Positions 25,556 to 34,989 of a stretch of DNA of 64,000 bases are shown piece by piece. Below the pieces are notes generated by a model. It ran no database searches and was not told the origin of the DNA. It saw only the letters and a list, made by a program, of their open reading frames with translations. Both the position numbers and the translations under genes were made by a program. The first letter of the stretch is position 1. The number at the start of each line of letters is the position of its first letter. This stretch comes from Alphaproteobacteria bacterium (GTDB lineage Bacteria; Pseudomonadota; Alphaproteobacteria; Micavibrionales; Micavibrionaceae), in NCBI GenBank assembly GCA_021775965.1, contig JAJFGV010000113.1, positions 123,768-187,767 of the forward strand. The letters are read 5' to 3'.

Positions 25556-27797
25556 TGCGCAATTGAAGAAAATACTGGACAATACGGACGTCCCAGCCGC
25601 CGATGACAACGCCCGCAAACGCGCGGTGAACATGGCTATAGCCGAATTCAAAGAATCTCAAAAAGAAAATGAAAAAACTTCCCAAGGAATTCCATTTCTC
25701 TCTCGTCTTATGGGTAAGACAAACACGCAACAAAGGAGAGACCCAATGGAAAAAGCAAGAAACAAAAGATTTGTATATGGCGGCATGGCGACAGCAATGG
25801 CTGTGGTTTTGATTGCTGGTGTAAGTTTTAACCAACTTGAAAATTATGATGCAGGCGTTGGCGGAAACAAAACGGCTGCGCATCTTAACAAAGTGCAATT
25901 TAAAACTGATGGGGACAGCCTTAGTAATTCTACTTTCAGCAACATATCACAAAACATTACGGGCACCCGCGAACAAACCCCACTAAAAACACGAGAAAAA
26001 GTTGAAACCAAACAACAACTGGCTGAAGTTGACGCCATATATGCGGAGCCGCGCATTGCAGGAAACGAGCGTCAGGATGCGCCCGCCGCCGTAGCTTCTA
26101 TCGAAGAGTCCATCAGCACAGGCACAAGCTCTCTGCCGGTTCCGATTAATCCGCCAGCCAGAGGGCGCCTGAACAAAACAAAAGAATCCAAAATGGTTGC
26201 GGCCAAAAGGCCAATGGAAATGGCACAAGGGATCATGGGGGGCGCAGCACCCGCTTCCTCTCCTACTTTTTCCGATGACAACGTTGCAAGCAGAATGATT
26301 GGTGTACCCGACATCATGCCACCACCCGACTATAAAGATGTCGGCCGCGACAAGTTCGAAGATTTCAAAATCAATCCGATCAAATCTGTCGCGCAAGAAC
26401 CCGTCTCGACTTTCTCTGTTGATGTCGACACGGCTTCTTATAGCTTCGTCCGCCGTCAACTCAATAGCGGCGTATTGCCACAAAAAGATGCAGTACGCGT
26501 TGAGGAACTGATCAATTACTTTGATTACAACTACCCGATGCCAGAAGCCAAGTCCGAACCTTTCAAAGCCACCGTCACCCTAACACCAAGCCCATGGGCC
26601 GAAGGCAAGAAACTCATGCATATCGGTATCAAGGGCTATGACATTCAGGAAGAAAAACCCAAAAGCAATATTGTCTTCCTGCTCGATGTGTCTGGCTCAA
26701 TGAACAGCCAAGACAAATTGCCACTGGTCAAAAACTCAATGAAGATGCTGCTCGACAGTCTCAACCCTGACGACACCATCGCCATTGCAGTTTATGCCGG
26801 TGCCGCCGGTACGGTTCTCGATCCCACCAAAGTCAGCGAGAAAAGTAAAATCATTGCGGCGCTTGATCGCCTCAGCGCGGGCGGTTCCACGGCTGGTGCC
26901 GCGGGCATTAATCTCGCCTATCAACTGGCTGAGCAGAACTTCGATGACGAAGCGGTCAACCGCGTTATTTTGGCGACTGATGGTGACTTCAATGTCGGCA
27001 TCACCAACCAGGAAGAGCTGAAAGACTTTGTCGAGCGCAAGCGCGAAAAAGGTATCTTCCTCTCTGTGCTTGGTTTCGGTCAGGGCAACTACAATGACCA
27101 TATGATGCAAACCCTGGCGCAAAACGGCAATGGCGTCGCCGCTTACATTGATAGCCTCAATGAAGCCCGCAAGGTTTTGGTGGACGAAGCAACCTCAACC
27201 CTGTTCCCGATCGCCAAGGACGTGAAGCTGCAGGTCGAGTTTAATCCTGAAGCTGTCGCCGAGTATCGTTTGGTTGGTTACGAGACGCGCGCATTGAAAC
27301 GCGAAGACTTTAACAACGACAAAGTCGATGCCGGTGATATCGGCGCGGGACATACGGTCACCGCGATCTATGAGATCACGCCGGTGGGCTCTCAATCCGT
27401 CAGTGTTGATCCACTTCGCTACAGCGCAGCAGAGAAAGTCGAAACGCATAAAGCCGACACGGATTTCTCCGGCGAATATGCCTTCCTCAAAATCCGCTAC
27501 AAGCTACCAAAGGAGAGCAAGTCAAAACTCATCACGACACCGATCACGCGCGACAATGACATGGAGCATGTTCAATTCATCAGACAACCCACGCATCTGA
27601 ATGAGTTTAACTTCGCCACCGCTGTTGCCGGCTTCGCCCAAATCCTCAAAGGCGGGCAGCACACAGGTGATCTCTCTTATGATGATATCATCTCGCTGGC
27701 CAATGGCAGCAAGGGCAAAGACAACTTTGGCTATCGCGCTGAATTCGTCCAGATGGTCCGCCTGGCCAAATCCGCCAGCACCATACAACCACGGTAA
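25548..27797 (+). CDS. Membrane-anchored von Willebrand factor A protein (YfbK-like)
   Basis: About 749 aa. A short acidic N-terminal part is followed by one membrane segment (about residues 78-95), a low-complexity periplasmic stretch to about 260, a vWA N-terminal domain (FKINPIKSVAQEPVSTFSVDVDTASYSFVRR), and the vWA domain with an intact metal site: FLLDVSGSMNS, GGSTAGAAG and LATDGDFNVG. A C-terminal DUF3520-like region follows. The chosen ATG at 25548 has GGAG; a TTG at 25530 is less likely. Coupled to an ECF sigma gene. Ligand unknown. Confidence 0.88.
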   Translation: MDDAQLKKILDNTDVPAADDNARKRAVNMAIAEFKESQKENEKTSQGIPFLSRLMGKTNTQQRRDPMEKARNKRFVYGGMATAMAVVLIAGVSFNQLENYDAGVGGNKTAAHLNKVQFKTDGDSLSNSTFSNISQNITGTREQTPLKTREKVETKQQLAEVDAIYAEPRIAGNERQDAPAAVASIEESISTGTSSLPVPINPPARGRLNKTKESKMVAAKRPMEMAQGIMGGAAPASSPTFSDDNVASRMIGVPDIMPPPDYKDVGRDKFEDFKINPIKSVAQEPVSTFSVDVDTASYSFVRRQLNSGVLPQKDAVRVEELINYFDYNYPMPEAKSEPFKATVTLTPSPWAEGKKLMHIGIKGYDIQEEKPKSNIVFLLDVSGSMNSQDKLPLVKNSMKMLLDSLNPDDTIAIAVYAGAAGTVLDPTKVSEKSKIIAALDRLSAGGSTAGAAGINLAYQLAEQNFDDEAVNRVILATDGDFNVGITNQEELKDFVERKREKGIFLSVLGFGQGNYNDHMMQTLAQNGNGVAAYIDSLNEARKVLVDEATSTLFPIAKDVKLQVEFNPEAVAEYRLVGYETRALKREDFNNDKVDAGDIGAGHTVTAIYEITPVGSQSVSVDPLRYSAAEKVETHKADTDFSGEYAFLKIRYKLPKESKSKLITTPITRDNDMEHVQFIRQPTHLNEFNFATAVAGFAQILKGGQHTGDLSYDDIISLANGSKGKDNFGYRAEFVQMVRLAKSASTIQPR

Positions 27798-27813
27798 ATA
27801 AACCCAATCCCCT

Positions 27814-27846
27814 AAACCGGCCCCATAAAACGGGCCGGTTTTTTAT
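27814..27846 (+). terminator. Terminator after the vWA gene
   Basis: AAACCGGCCC / GGGCCGGTTT stem around CATAAAAC, followed by TTTTATT. Seventeen bases past the stop codon. Confidence 0.93.
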
Positions 27847-27909
27847 TGACAAAGCTTATAAATTTATGTAAAAGGTCTATTGTTCTGGTAAATTAAGGAA
27901 AATACAAAG

Positions 27910-28707
27910 ATGACAACCACTGTAGAAACCTCAAATCTGGCCCTCCTCGCCAAAAGTAAATGCGCAAAAATTCAGAGCATTTTAAAAGAAATAGAGATAT
28001 TGGAAAAACAGGCAGCATATCCAAATATCCTCATCGTGGGAGAAACCGGAACAGGAAAAAATCTTGTTGCCCAGGCTATTCATGAACTAAGAGCTCGACA
28101 CAAAACAGGGGGTAGCGTGCCCTTCGAAGTCATCGGTTGCAACGAAATAGGTGAAACTTACTTTAATGCAGAAAGAGCCCGTTTCTTTGGAAATACCAAA
28201 GGGGCATTTACTCAAGCAACGCAGGCACAAACTGGAGGACTGGAGAAAGCCAGAAAAGGCACTCTCTTTTTAGATTTTGTTCAATATCTGCCACGGTGGC
28301 TTCAGTATGATTTAAAGAGAGCTCTGGATACAGAAAAATTCCGTAAAGTTGGTGGCAAGAGGGAACAGCACCTTAACACGCAAATAATATCTGCAACAAG
28401 CAAGAATTTAAGAGAGCCAAAATTTGATTACGGATTATATCTACGTCTCAGTATGCACAAGATTGCACTTCCTCCACTTCGTGAAAGACAAGAGGATATC
28501 ATACCACTTGCAGAATATTTTCTGATACAGGCCGCTAGCGAGACCGGGGGTAAGCCTAAAACTCTTTCTGAAAGCGCACAGAGCCAACTGTTAGAATATA
28601 AATGGCCCGGCAACATTCGTGAGTTCAGAAGTGTAATGAGAAATATGGGTTTTATGCTTGAGCATAACGTGATTGAAGCAGATGATTTGATGCCAAAACT
28701 AAGCTAG
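27910..28707 (+). CDS. Sigma-54-type AAA+ protein with altered catalytic motifs, 265 aa
   Basis: Looks like the central AAA+ domain of NtrC-type activators with no receiver and no C-terminal HTH. Walker A is GETGTGKN (44-51). The GAFTGA loop reads GAFTQA (98-103), and the Walker B tail GTLFLDE reads GTLFLDF (Glu to Phe, residue 123). The later blocks LRLSMHKIALPPLRERQEDI and LLEYKWPGNIREFRSVM are well kept. ATP binding is likely and hydrolysis doubtful. AAGG lies before the ATG, and a terminator isolates it from the vWA gene. Its stop is five bases from the convergent mnmC. Confidence 0.85.
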   Translation: MTTTVETSNLALLAKSKCAKIQSILKEIEILEKQAAYPNILIVGETGTGKNLVAQAIHELRARHKTGGSVPFEVIGCNEIGETYFNAERARFFGNTKGAFTQATQAQTGGLEKARKGTLFLDFVQYLPRWLQYDLKRALDTEKFRKVGGKREQHLNTQIISATSKNLREPKFDYGLYLRLSMHKIALPPLRERQEDIIPLAEYFLIQAASETGGKPKTLSESAQSQLLEYKWPGNIREFRSVMRNMGFMLEHNVIEADDLMPKLS

Positions 28708-28712
28708 GTTAC

Positions 28713-29825
28713 TTACAAAAACCGCCCAGGCTTTAATTTCTGCACCACATCTTTACCCAGCGACAAAGGTCTGTCCAAAATCATATCGGCAATCAAATGC
28801 GCACCAACAATCGAACCGATAACCCCATGCGCACTATGCGCGGTCGAAACATATAAATGCTTATGATCATGCACGCGTCCTATAACCGGAAAATGATCTT
28901 TTGCACTGACGCGCACCGCCGACCAATGCCCGCTCACCTCAAGCTCTTTAGCAACACCCGGCGCAACACCCGACAACGCCTCTAAATTCTCCCGGTCGTC
29001 CGCTTCCTTGACCGCATCATCAGAAACGCCCGGCTGAAACGTCGCCCCAACCATATGAACGCCATCTGTTTCCGGCAGGATATAACCGTTATAGCATAAA
29101 TTGCACCGCAGCTTTTGGGATGCTTGCGTGGGTTTAACGTGCGTGACTTGTCCGCGCACCGGTGCCAACGGCAAGTCCCGCGTCTCCTCAAATCGTCGCA
29201 AGCCCATCCCGCACGCCAGAATAACCGCATCGGCATCCACATCCGAAACGCCCTTAATCTCCGCATTCAAATGAACCTCCACGCCTTGCGCATAACGTGC
29301 ACATAATTTCTGCGGCGACACCGTCCCCGATTGCGGCAGATAAAGCGCATCATGCTGCAGCATTACCCCCGCCACTTCGGATGCCTGCGCAACATTTAAT
29401 AACCGCATATGCTCATCCGGCCAGCCCCAGGTTTCAATCGTTTGTGCCAATTGCTTTTGTCGTTTTTCATCGGTAATCAGATGCAGCGCCCCGCAAGCAT
29501 TCCAGTCTATAACATTGTCATCCTGAAAGAGCGGAGCGACTGAAGGATCTCCCGGCTTCTTAGCATGAGATCCTTCGCTGCGCTCAGAATGACAAAGAGA
29601 AGAAAAGGTCCTAATCGCCAAAGAAAATGCTGCGCAATAAAAATCACTCTCGGGCGTGCGGTGGGCCGACAGGCGCGGATTATAAAGCCCAACCGAATTG
29701 CCCGATGCACCGCCCGCCAGTTCAGAGCCAGCCTCGTATATCACCGGCTCCGCCCCGGCCTGCTTCAACACATACGCACAAGCCGTTCCCGCCAGCCCAC
29801 CGCCGATGATAACAACGCGTTTCAT
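28713..29825 (-). CDS. mnmC: FAD-dependent MnmC oxidase part with an in-frame repeat
   Basis: Corresponds to the C-terminal oxidase half of MnmC, which removes the carboxymethyl group from cmnm5s2U34 in tRNA with FAD. N-terminal dinucleotide motif VVIIGGGLAGTACAYVL, then GGASGNSVGLYNPRLSAHRTPE, and HSAHGVIGSIVGAHLIAD near the end. The ATG at 29825 overlaps the mnmD stop (ATGA). Residues about 78-104 (SERSEGSHAKKPGDPSVAP...) come from a palindromic repeat at 29516-29594, absent in normal members; the frame stays open. In E. coli both MnmC halves are fused; here they are separate genes. Confidence 0.85.
   Translation of the reverse strand: MKRVVIIGGGLAGTACAYVLKQAGAEPVIYEAGSELAGGASGNSVGLYNPRLSAHRTPESDFYCAAFSLAIRTFSSLCHSERSEGSHAKKPGDPSVAPLFQDDNVIDWNACGALHLITDEKRQKQLAQTIETWGWPDEHMRLLNVAQASEVAGVMLQHDALYLPQSGTVSPQKLCARYAQGVEVHLNAEIKGVSDVDADAVILACGMGLRRFEETRDLPLAPVRGQVTHVKPTQASQKLRCNLCYNGYILPETDGVHMVGATFQPGVSDDAVKEADDRENLEALSGVAPGVAKELEVSGHWSAVRVSAKDHFPVIGRVHDHKHLYVSTAHSAHGVIGSIVGAHLIADMILDRPLSLGKDVVQKLKPGRFL
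29516..29594. repeat. Palindromic repeat inside mnmC (79 bp)
   Basis: TGTCATCCTGAAAGAGCGGA at one end and its imperfect complement TCGCTGCGCTCAGAATGACA at the other, with inner GAAGGATCT / AGATCCTTC arms. The type differs from the tilS repeat. The coding strand reads SERSEGS, a peptide typical of this kind of translated repeat. Only this copy is seen in the window. Confidence 0.8.
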
Positions 29826-30490
29826 TCTTTTACTCCCACCAACATCGCCCACTTACTACCAAAGCCCGGCACTTTGCGGACATCAAACCCGACTTCCCGC
29901 AAACCGCGCTTCACAAACCCCGCCGACGTAAATGTTGCAAAGCGCGCGCCCTTCTTACTCAGCCGCGCCATTTGCACAAACACCGCTTCACTCCACATCC
30001 CGGGATTACTCGCCGGCTTGAACCCATCGAGGAACCAACAATCAACTTTCCTCTCAACTTGTGCCATCGCCTCATTCACATCATCAAACACCAACGTCAA
30101 TGTGACGCGCTCACTTAGAACCAATCTATGAAACCCCGGCACGCGCAGAGGGTAAAGCGCCAACATCGCCTCCACCCGTCCCTCAAATTCATCCATCCAG
30201 GGCAAAAGCGCCTCCCCAATCTCCGCCACACTCAATGGAAACTTCTCAAAAGAAATAAAATCCAGCGCCTGCCCAGCCTCCGCCGTTTCCTCAAACAATT
30301 TCCATGTGGCTAAAAAATTCAGCCCTGTGCCAAAACCAGTCTCAGCCACAACAAACCGGGCTTTTCCTTCCCCCGCCCCTTGCCAACGCGCCGGCAAGTC
30401 ATTACCTTTTAAAAACACATGATGCGTTTCCGCCAGACCATCCTCGGCGGAAAAATAAACATCATCAAATTGTACCGACTTTAAAACCAT
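29822..30490 (-). CDS. mnmD: tRNA 5-aminomethyl-2-thiouridine methyltransferase MnmD
   Basis: SAM-dependent methyltransferase that makes mnm5s2U34, corresponding to the N-terminal half of E. coli MnmC. Seen: SAEDGLAETHHVFLKGNDLP, FVVAETGFGTGLNFLATW (SAM site), DFISFEKFPL and DCWFLDGFKPASNPGMWSEAVF. The ATG at 30490 has AAGG upstream; the frame runs further but the extra residues have no family match. Overlaps mnmC by 4 bases. Divergent from the M3 peptidase, with 14 bases between starts. Confidence 0.92.
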   Translation of the reverse strand: MVLKSVQFDDVYFSAEDGLAETHHVFLKGNDLPARWQGAGEGKARFVVAETGFGTGLNFLATWKLFEETAEAGQALDFISFEKFPLSVAEIGEALLPWMDEFEGRVEAMLALYPLRVPGFHRLVLSERVTLTLVFDDVNEAMAQVERKVDCWFLDGFKPASNPGMWSEAVFVQMARLSKKGARFATFTSAGFVKRGLREVGFDVRKVPGFGSKWAMLVGVKE

Positions 30491-30504
30491 GAAAGACCTT
30501 ATAT

Positions 30505-32571
30505 ATGTCCGAATCCAATTCCCAAAACCCGCTTTTACAAAATTCGTCCCTACCCAATCAAGCACCGCCTTTCGACAAAATCAAGGATGAGCATTATATG
30601 CCCGCGATCGAAGCGGCGATCGAAGAGGCCCGCGCCAATGTCGAAGCCATCAAAGCCGACACCAACGCACCGGATTTTAACAACACGATTGTCGCGCTGG
30701 AAACAGCGTCAGAAACACTCGGCACCGCTTCGGGGGTGTTTTACAACCAGATGAGCGCCGTCGGCGGCGACGAATTACATGAACTGGCCGAAAAAATCGG
30801 CCCCGTCACCGCCAATTTCGGCAGCGACGTTATTCTCGACGAAGACTTATTCAAACGCGTTAAAGCCGTTCATGACAAGAAAGACACGTTGGGCCTCACG
30901 GCAGAACAAGCAACCATGCTTGATGACACCTATAAGGATTTCGTTCGCGGCGGTGCACTACTAGACGAAGACAAGAAAAAACGCCTGCGCGAGATCAGCG
31001 AACAGATGTCCGTGCTCAGCCCGTCCTTCATGAACAATGTCAGCAAATCATCCGAAGCGTTCGAGATGGTGATAGAGGACAAAGCGGATTTGGCCGGCCT
31101 GCCCGACACCGCCATCGATGCCGCCAAGCACGCCGCCGATGAAAAAAACTATAAGGACAAATGGCTATTCACCCTCGATTACCCGAGCTACATACCCTTC
31201 ATCCAGTTCGCCGATAACCGCGCCCTTCGTGAAAAAATATGGCGTGGCTTTGGCAATCGTGCCTGGGAAGATGAATACGATAACTCAGAGAACATCCTGA
31301 AGATCGTCAATCTCCGCCATGAACGCGCCAATCTCTTGGGCTATAAAACCCACGCCCATTATGTGCTAGAGCGCCGCATGGCCGAAACACCGGAAACCGT
31401 CATGGCGTTCCTCGAAAAAACTAAAACTGCCTATAAGGAGGCCGCGCTTAAAGACCTGGAAACACTCAAGGACTTTGCCAAGGAGCATGATGGCAATAAA
31501 GACATCCAGCCCTGGGACGTGACCTACTACAGCGAAAAACTCAAACAAAAACTATTCGATTTTTCATCCGAGGATTTACGCCCATACTTCCCGCTCGACA
31601 ATGTATTGAACGGTGTGTTCGAGCATTTCAGCAAACTCTTCGGCCTCAACTTCAAGGCAAATGACACCTACCCCGTGTGGCACGAAGACGTCAAAGCCTT
31701 CGATGTCACCGACACCAAAGACGGCAGCTTTGTCGGCACGCTATATGGTGATTTCCATCCACGAACGGGCAAGAAAAACGGCGCATGGATGACCAGCTAC
31801 CGCGACCAAGGTCTATTCAACGGTCAGGTAGAGCGCCCGCTCATCGCCATTGTCTGCAACTTCACCAAACCGACACCGGACAAACCGTCACTGCTCACCC
31901 ATGGCGAAGTTCTAACGCTGTTCCATGAAATGGGGCATGCGGTGCACGGGCTTCTCTCCCACGTTACTTATCGCTCCGTCGCTGGCACCAATGTGAAATG
32001 GGATTTTGTTGAGCTTCCATCACAAGTCCAGGAAAACTGGTGCATGGAAAAGGAAACGCTGGATCTGTTTGCCGCACATTACGAAACCGGTGAAAAAATC
32101 CCGGCGGAGCTCGTTGAAAAAATTCGTGCGGCCAAAAACTTTATGGTTGGCTGGGGCGGATTGCGCCAAAGCGGTGCGGGTATACTGGATATGGCCTGGC
32201 ATAGTGCCGACCCGTCAGACATCAAAGACATTGCCGCTTTCGAAGACGAAGCCACCAAAGACACGTCGCTCTTCCCACGCCTTGCCGGCCCAATGTCATC
32301 ATCCTTCAGCCATATTTTTGCCGGCGGGTATTCGGCCGGGTATTACAGCTATAAATGGGCCGAAGTTTTGGATGCTGATACGTTTGAGCTGTTCCTTGAA
32401 AATGGTCTGTACGATCAAAAAACAGCAGACAGCTATAAAAACGAAGTCCTCTCCAAAGGCGGCAGCGAACCACCAGCGGTTCTGTACAAGCGCTTCCGCG
32501 GACGCGATGCCGACCCAGATGCCTTGCTGCGCCGCGAAGGCCTGCTATCCAAGATTGATAAGGCGGCTTAA
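30505..32571 (+). CDS. M3-family zinc metallopeptidase (oligopeptidase A/Dcp type), 688 aa
   Basis: Cytoplasmic peptidase that degrades short peptides. The zinc motif is LFHEMGHAVHG (about residue 474), with the downstream third-ligand region DFVELPSQVQENW. N-terminal helical cap (MPAIEAAIEEARANVEAIK) is typical. Length fits OpdA/Dcp. Which of the two substrate specificities it has is not clear. The end lies 16 bases before convergent CtlX. Confidence 0.95.
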   Translation: MSESNSQNPLLQNSSLPNQAPPFDKIKDEHYMPAIEAAIEEARANVEAIKADTNAPDFNNTIVALETASETLGTASGVFYNQMSAVGGDELHELAEKIGPVTANFGSDVILDEDLFKRVKAVHDKKDTLGLTAEQATMLDDTYKDFVRGGALLDEDKKKRLREISEQMSVLSPSFMNNVSKSSEAFEMVIEDKADLAGLPDTAIDAAKHAADEKNYKDKWLFTLDYPSYIPFIQFADNRALREKIWRGFGNRAWEDEYDNSENILKIVNLRHERANLLGYKTHAHYVLERRMAETPETVMAFLEKTKTAYKEAALKDLETLKDFAKEHDGNKDIQPWDVTYYSEKLKQKLFDFSSEDLRPYFPLDNVLNGVFEHFSKLFGLNFKANDTYPVWHEDVKAFDVTDTKDGSFVGTLYGDFHPRTGKKNGAWMTSYRDQGLFNGQVERPLIAIVCNFTKPTPDKPSLLTHGEVLTLFHEMGHAVHGLLSHVTYRSVAGTNVKWDFVELPSQVQENWCMEKETLDLFAAHYETGEKIPAELVEKIRAAKNFMVGWGGLRQSGAGILDMAWHSADPSDIKDIAAFEDEATKDTSLFPRLAGPMSSSFSHIFAGGYSAGYYSYKWAEVLDADTFELFLENGLYDQKTADSYKNEVLSKGGSEPPAVLYKRFRGRDADPDALLRREGLLSKIDKAA

Positions 32572-32587
32572 ACAGTTTTATGCGTTT

Positions 32588-33496
32588 TTAAAAAAGTTCC
32601 AACATCAAACAACGCGCCGAACCACCACCATATTTCTCGATGGTCGGCAGAGGGCTATGGATGATGCGCTCGTAATGCTGGCCGATCATCTCAAGCTGCC
32701 CATCATCCAGCGCATCATGCGCCGCCGCTGACATCACCAACATCTTTTTACCGCCCTTGCCCTGCACTTCCAACGCATTGCCACAAAAACTCCGCAGCTG
32801 CTCAACACTAAGCTCCATCACGTCATGCGTTGATTTCAGTCTACTCATAATTCGTTCACGATCAGCATCAACAATGCAGGACGCACAAACCGCCACCATG
32901 GTCGTGCCAATATTCATCACCAGATCGGTATGATAAACCGGCTTGCTATCAGGGCAGCCAGGATCACTCTTCGTATCAAAAATCTCGGCGTCATAACCCA
33001 TGACATCCGCCCATTTTTCCACCAGTTCACGGCTGGTCCGTCTGGACAATGCGGAATAGACAACTTTATTAACATGATCCAGGCAAATACTACCTGTACT
33101 CTCAAGATAAAGCCCTTCATCTTCATACGCCGTCCAGTCGATTACTTCCTCATACGATCTTTCTAAAAGATTGATAATTTCCGGCACACGCTCGGCACGG
33201 CGATTTTCATTGAGCATCGGACAAAGCATCATTTTTCCGTTTGGAAACGTCGCCGCCCAGTTGGGAAACAACATATCGGGACGCCCCTTGTGACCATGCG
33301 CCGTCGTAACCTTTACGCCGTTTGCTAGCAGCTTATCTCTAAAGGTTCGAAATTCATCGAGCGCCCGCTGAAAAATATCATGATGGTTCTCAACCGTATC
33401 GGCAACCTGATAGACATTGGTTTCCATCGTCTCCGGGTTCGCATAGAACTCGGCTGGCTTGATCATCAGGATATGATTGGTGGATTGCTGGGACAT
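32588..33496 (-). CDS. ctlX: CtlX-like amidinohydrolase, 302 aa
   Basis: Member of the guanidino-group-modifying fold; the closest named family is the citrulline-utilisation hydrolase CtlX. N-terminal SQQSTNHILMIKPAEFYANPET, the GRPDMLFPNWAATFPNG and ENRRAERVPEI blocks, STGSICLDHVNK, the catalytic His in PVYHTDLVMNIG, and a C-terminal Cys in GGGSARCLMLELF. Catalytic triad residues are therefore present. Real substrate is unverified; citrulline, arginine or dimethylarginine are possible. Confidence 0.88.
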   Translation of the reverse strand: MSQQSTNHILMIKPAEFYANPETMETNVYQVADTVENHHDIFQRALDEFRTFRDKLLANGVKVTTAHGHKGRPDMLFPNWAATFPNGKMMLCPMLNENRRAERVPEIINLLERSYEEVIDWTAYEDEGLYLESTGSICLDHVNKVVYSALSRRTSRELVEKWADVMGYDAEIFDTKSDPGCPDSKPVYHTDLVMNIGTTMVAVCASCIVDADRERIMSRLKSTHDVMELSVEQLRSFCGNALEVQGKGGKKMLVMSAAAHDALDDGQLEMIGQHYERIIHSPLPTIEKYGGGSARCLMLELF

Positions 33497-33544
33497 TACT
33501 TAAGTATGCCAAAAAAAAGATACCTTTAACAGGCGTATTACCAC

Positions 33545-34525
33545 TTAAGCCGCACATGCCCGCTGTTGATTACTGAGATACCATTCATAAGCGCGGCCCA
33601 GCCCCTCTTCCAGACCAACAGACGGTTTCCACCCGGCCTTATTGATCCGCGAACTATCCATCACCTTGCGCATGGTGCCGTCGGGCTTTGCGCTGTCAAA
33701 AACCAACGCGCCTTCAAAACCCACAACCCCGGCAATCATGCCCGCTAGCTTGGCTATACTGACCTCTTCACCCGAACCAACATTCACCGGTTTTTCGTCC
33801 GAATAATGCTGCAGCAAAAACACCAGCGCCTCGGCCAGATCATCAACATACAAAAACTCACGCAACGGTTTGCCGCTACCCCAAACCTCTAAAGTCTTTG
33901 CATTCTTCACTTTCGCTTCATGCGCTTTCATCATCAATGCTGGAATAACGTGAGAACTCTCAAAATCAAACCGATCACCCGGCCCATAAAGATTACACGG
34001 CATCGTGGAAATAAAATCACAGCCATGCTGCTGGCGATACGCCTCACATAATTTCAAGCCCGCAATCTTGGCAATCGCATAGGCTTCGTTGGTTGGCTCT
34101 AACGGGCTAGTTAAAAGCGCATCTTCGGTGATCGGCTGCACCGCTTCGCGTGGATAAATACAGGAAGAGCCAAGGAACAACAACTTCTCAACCCCCGCCT
34201 CATAGGCGGCATGAATAACATTGGTTTCAATCATCAGATTATCATAGAGAAATTCCGCCGGCGCATCACTGTTGGCTTTAATCCCGCCAACTTTCGCTGC
34301 GGCCAAAACAATCACATCGGGCTTGTTTTGCTGCACCCATTCGCGCACGGAAAGCTGATCGCGCAGATCAATCCTTTCATCGTTCAGAATGTCTTCGCCT
34401 TGCAACCTGCGCACCACCGCCGACCCAACCATACCGCGCGCTCCTGCCACCCAGATTTTTTTGCCTGAAAGGGAATACGGGGTGTCTAACCAGCCATCTT
34501 TAGTATTAACCAACCTATTCTCCAC
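33545..34525 (-). CDS. fcl: GDP-L-fucose synthase
   Basis: NADPH-dependent epimerase/reductase that converts the GDP-4-keto-6-deoxymannose made by Gmd into GDP-L-fucose. N-terminal KKIWVAGARGMVGSAVVRRL, FLGSSCIYPREAVQPITE, and the catalytic Tyr-Lys in NEAYAIAKIAGLKLCEAY; TMPCNLYGPGDRFDF follows. The start is GTG with no ribosome site; the family usually begins near residue 20, so a later start is possible. One unknown gene lies between it and gmd on the other strand. Works with gmd in surface polysaccharide. Confidence 0.93.
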   Translation of the reverse strand: MENRLVNTKDGWLDTPYSLSGKKIWVAGARGMVGSAVVRRLQGEDILNDERIDLRDQLSVREWVQQNKPDVIVLAAAKVGGIKANSDAPAEFLYDNLMIETNVIHAAYEAGVEKLLFLGSSCIYPREAVQPITEDALLTSPLEPTNEAYAIAKIAGLKLCEAYRQQHGCDFISTMPCNLYGPGDRFDFESSHVIPALMMKAHEAKVKNAKTLEVWGSGKPLREFLYVDDLAEALVFLLQHYSDEKPVNVGSGEEVSIAKLAGMIAGVVGFEGALVFDSAKPDGTMRKVMDSSRINKAGWKPSVGLEEGLGRAYEWYLSNQQRACAA

Positions 34526-34571
34526 TTGCTATTTTATTACAGTAACCCTATGAAAGGGGTAGGAGTTAAAT

Positions 34572-34988
34572 ATGTCAAGATATACCGCCCATCATTCTGT
34601 ACCCGTACTCAGGATCACCACAAAATTTAGAGTTGCTGCAGGCATACGAAAAGATGAAACAACTGGCGATTTTGATGTTTGGGTTCCTTTGCTAGGCTTC
34701 AAAACAAAGATCACGCCCGAAGGAAAAGAAAAAAAATTAAAAGACATTATTCAACTGGCAATTAATTCTCATATGTCCCATGGACTTGAGACAGGAGTCT
34801 ATCTCCGAAACCCAGATATTCCTGATCGTAAAGGTCCTGTTTTACGCCTAAAAAAACCAGGAGAGACATTCAATAACTCTCCTGCTCAAAAGGAATTACT
34901 TACCAAAGAAGGCTACGAACATGTCGGCGATTTTTCCGTAGACATTTTTTTGACCAGGCACCTTTATCCCGATAGTCATTTTGAATAA
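34572..34988 (+). CDS. Hypothetical protein, 138 aa
   Basis: I recognise no family. No signal peptide or membrane segment. The middle is basic and hydrophilic, with RKGPVLRLKKPGETFNNSPAQKELLTKEGYEHVGDFSVDIFLTRH at the end. A clear ribosome site (GGGGTAGGAGT) precedes the ATG. It lies in opposite orientation between fcl and gmd, and stops one base before the gmd stop. Confidence 0.6.
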   Translation: MSRYTAHHSVPVLRITTKFRVAAGIRKDETTGDFDVWVPLLGFKTKITPEGKEKKLKDIIQLAINSHMSHGLETGVYLRNPDIPDRKGPVLRLKKPGETFNNSPAQKELLTKEGYEHVGDFSVDIFLTRHLYPDSHFE

Positions 34989-34989
34989 A

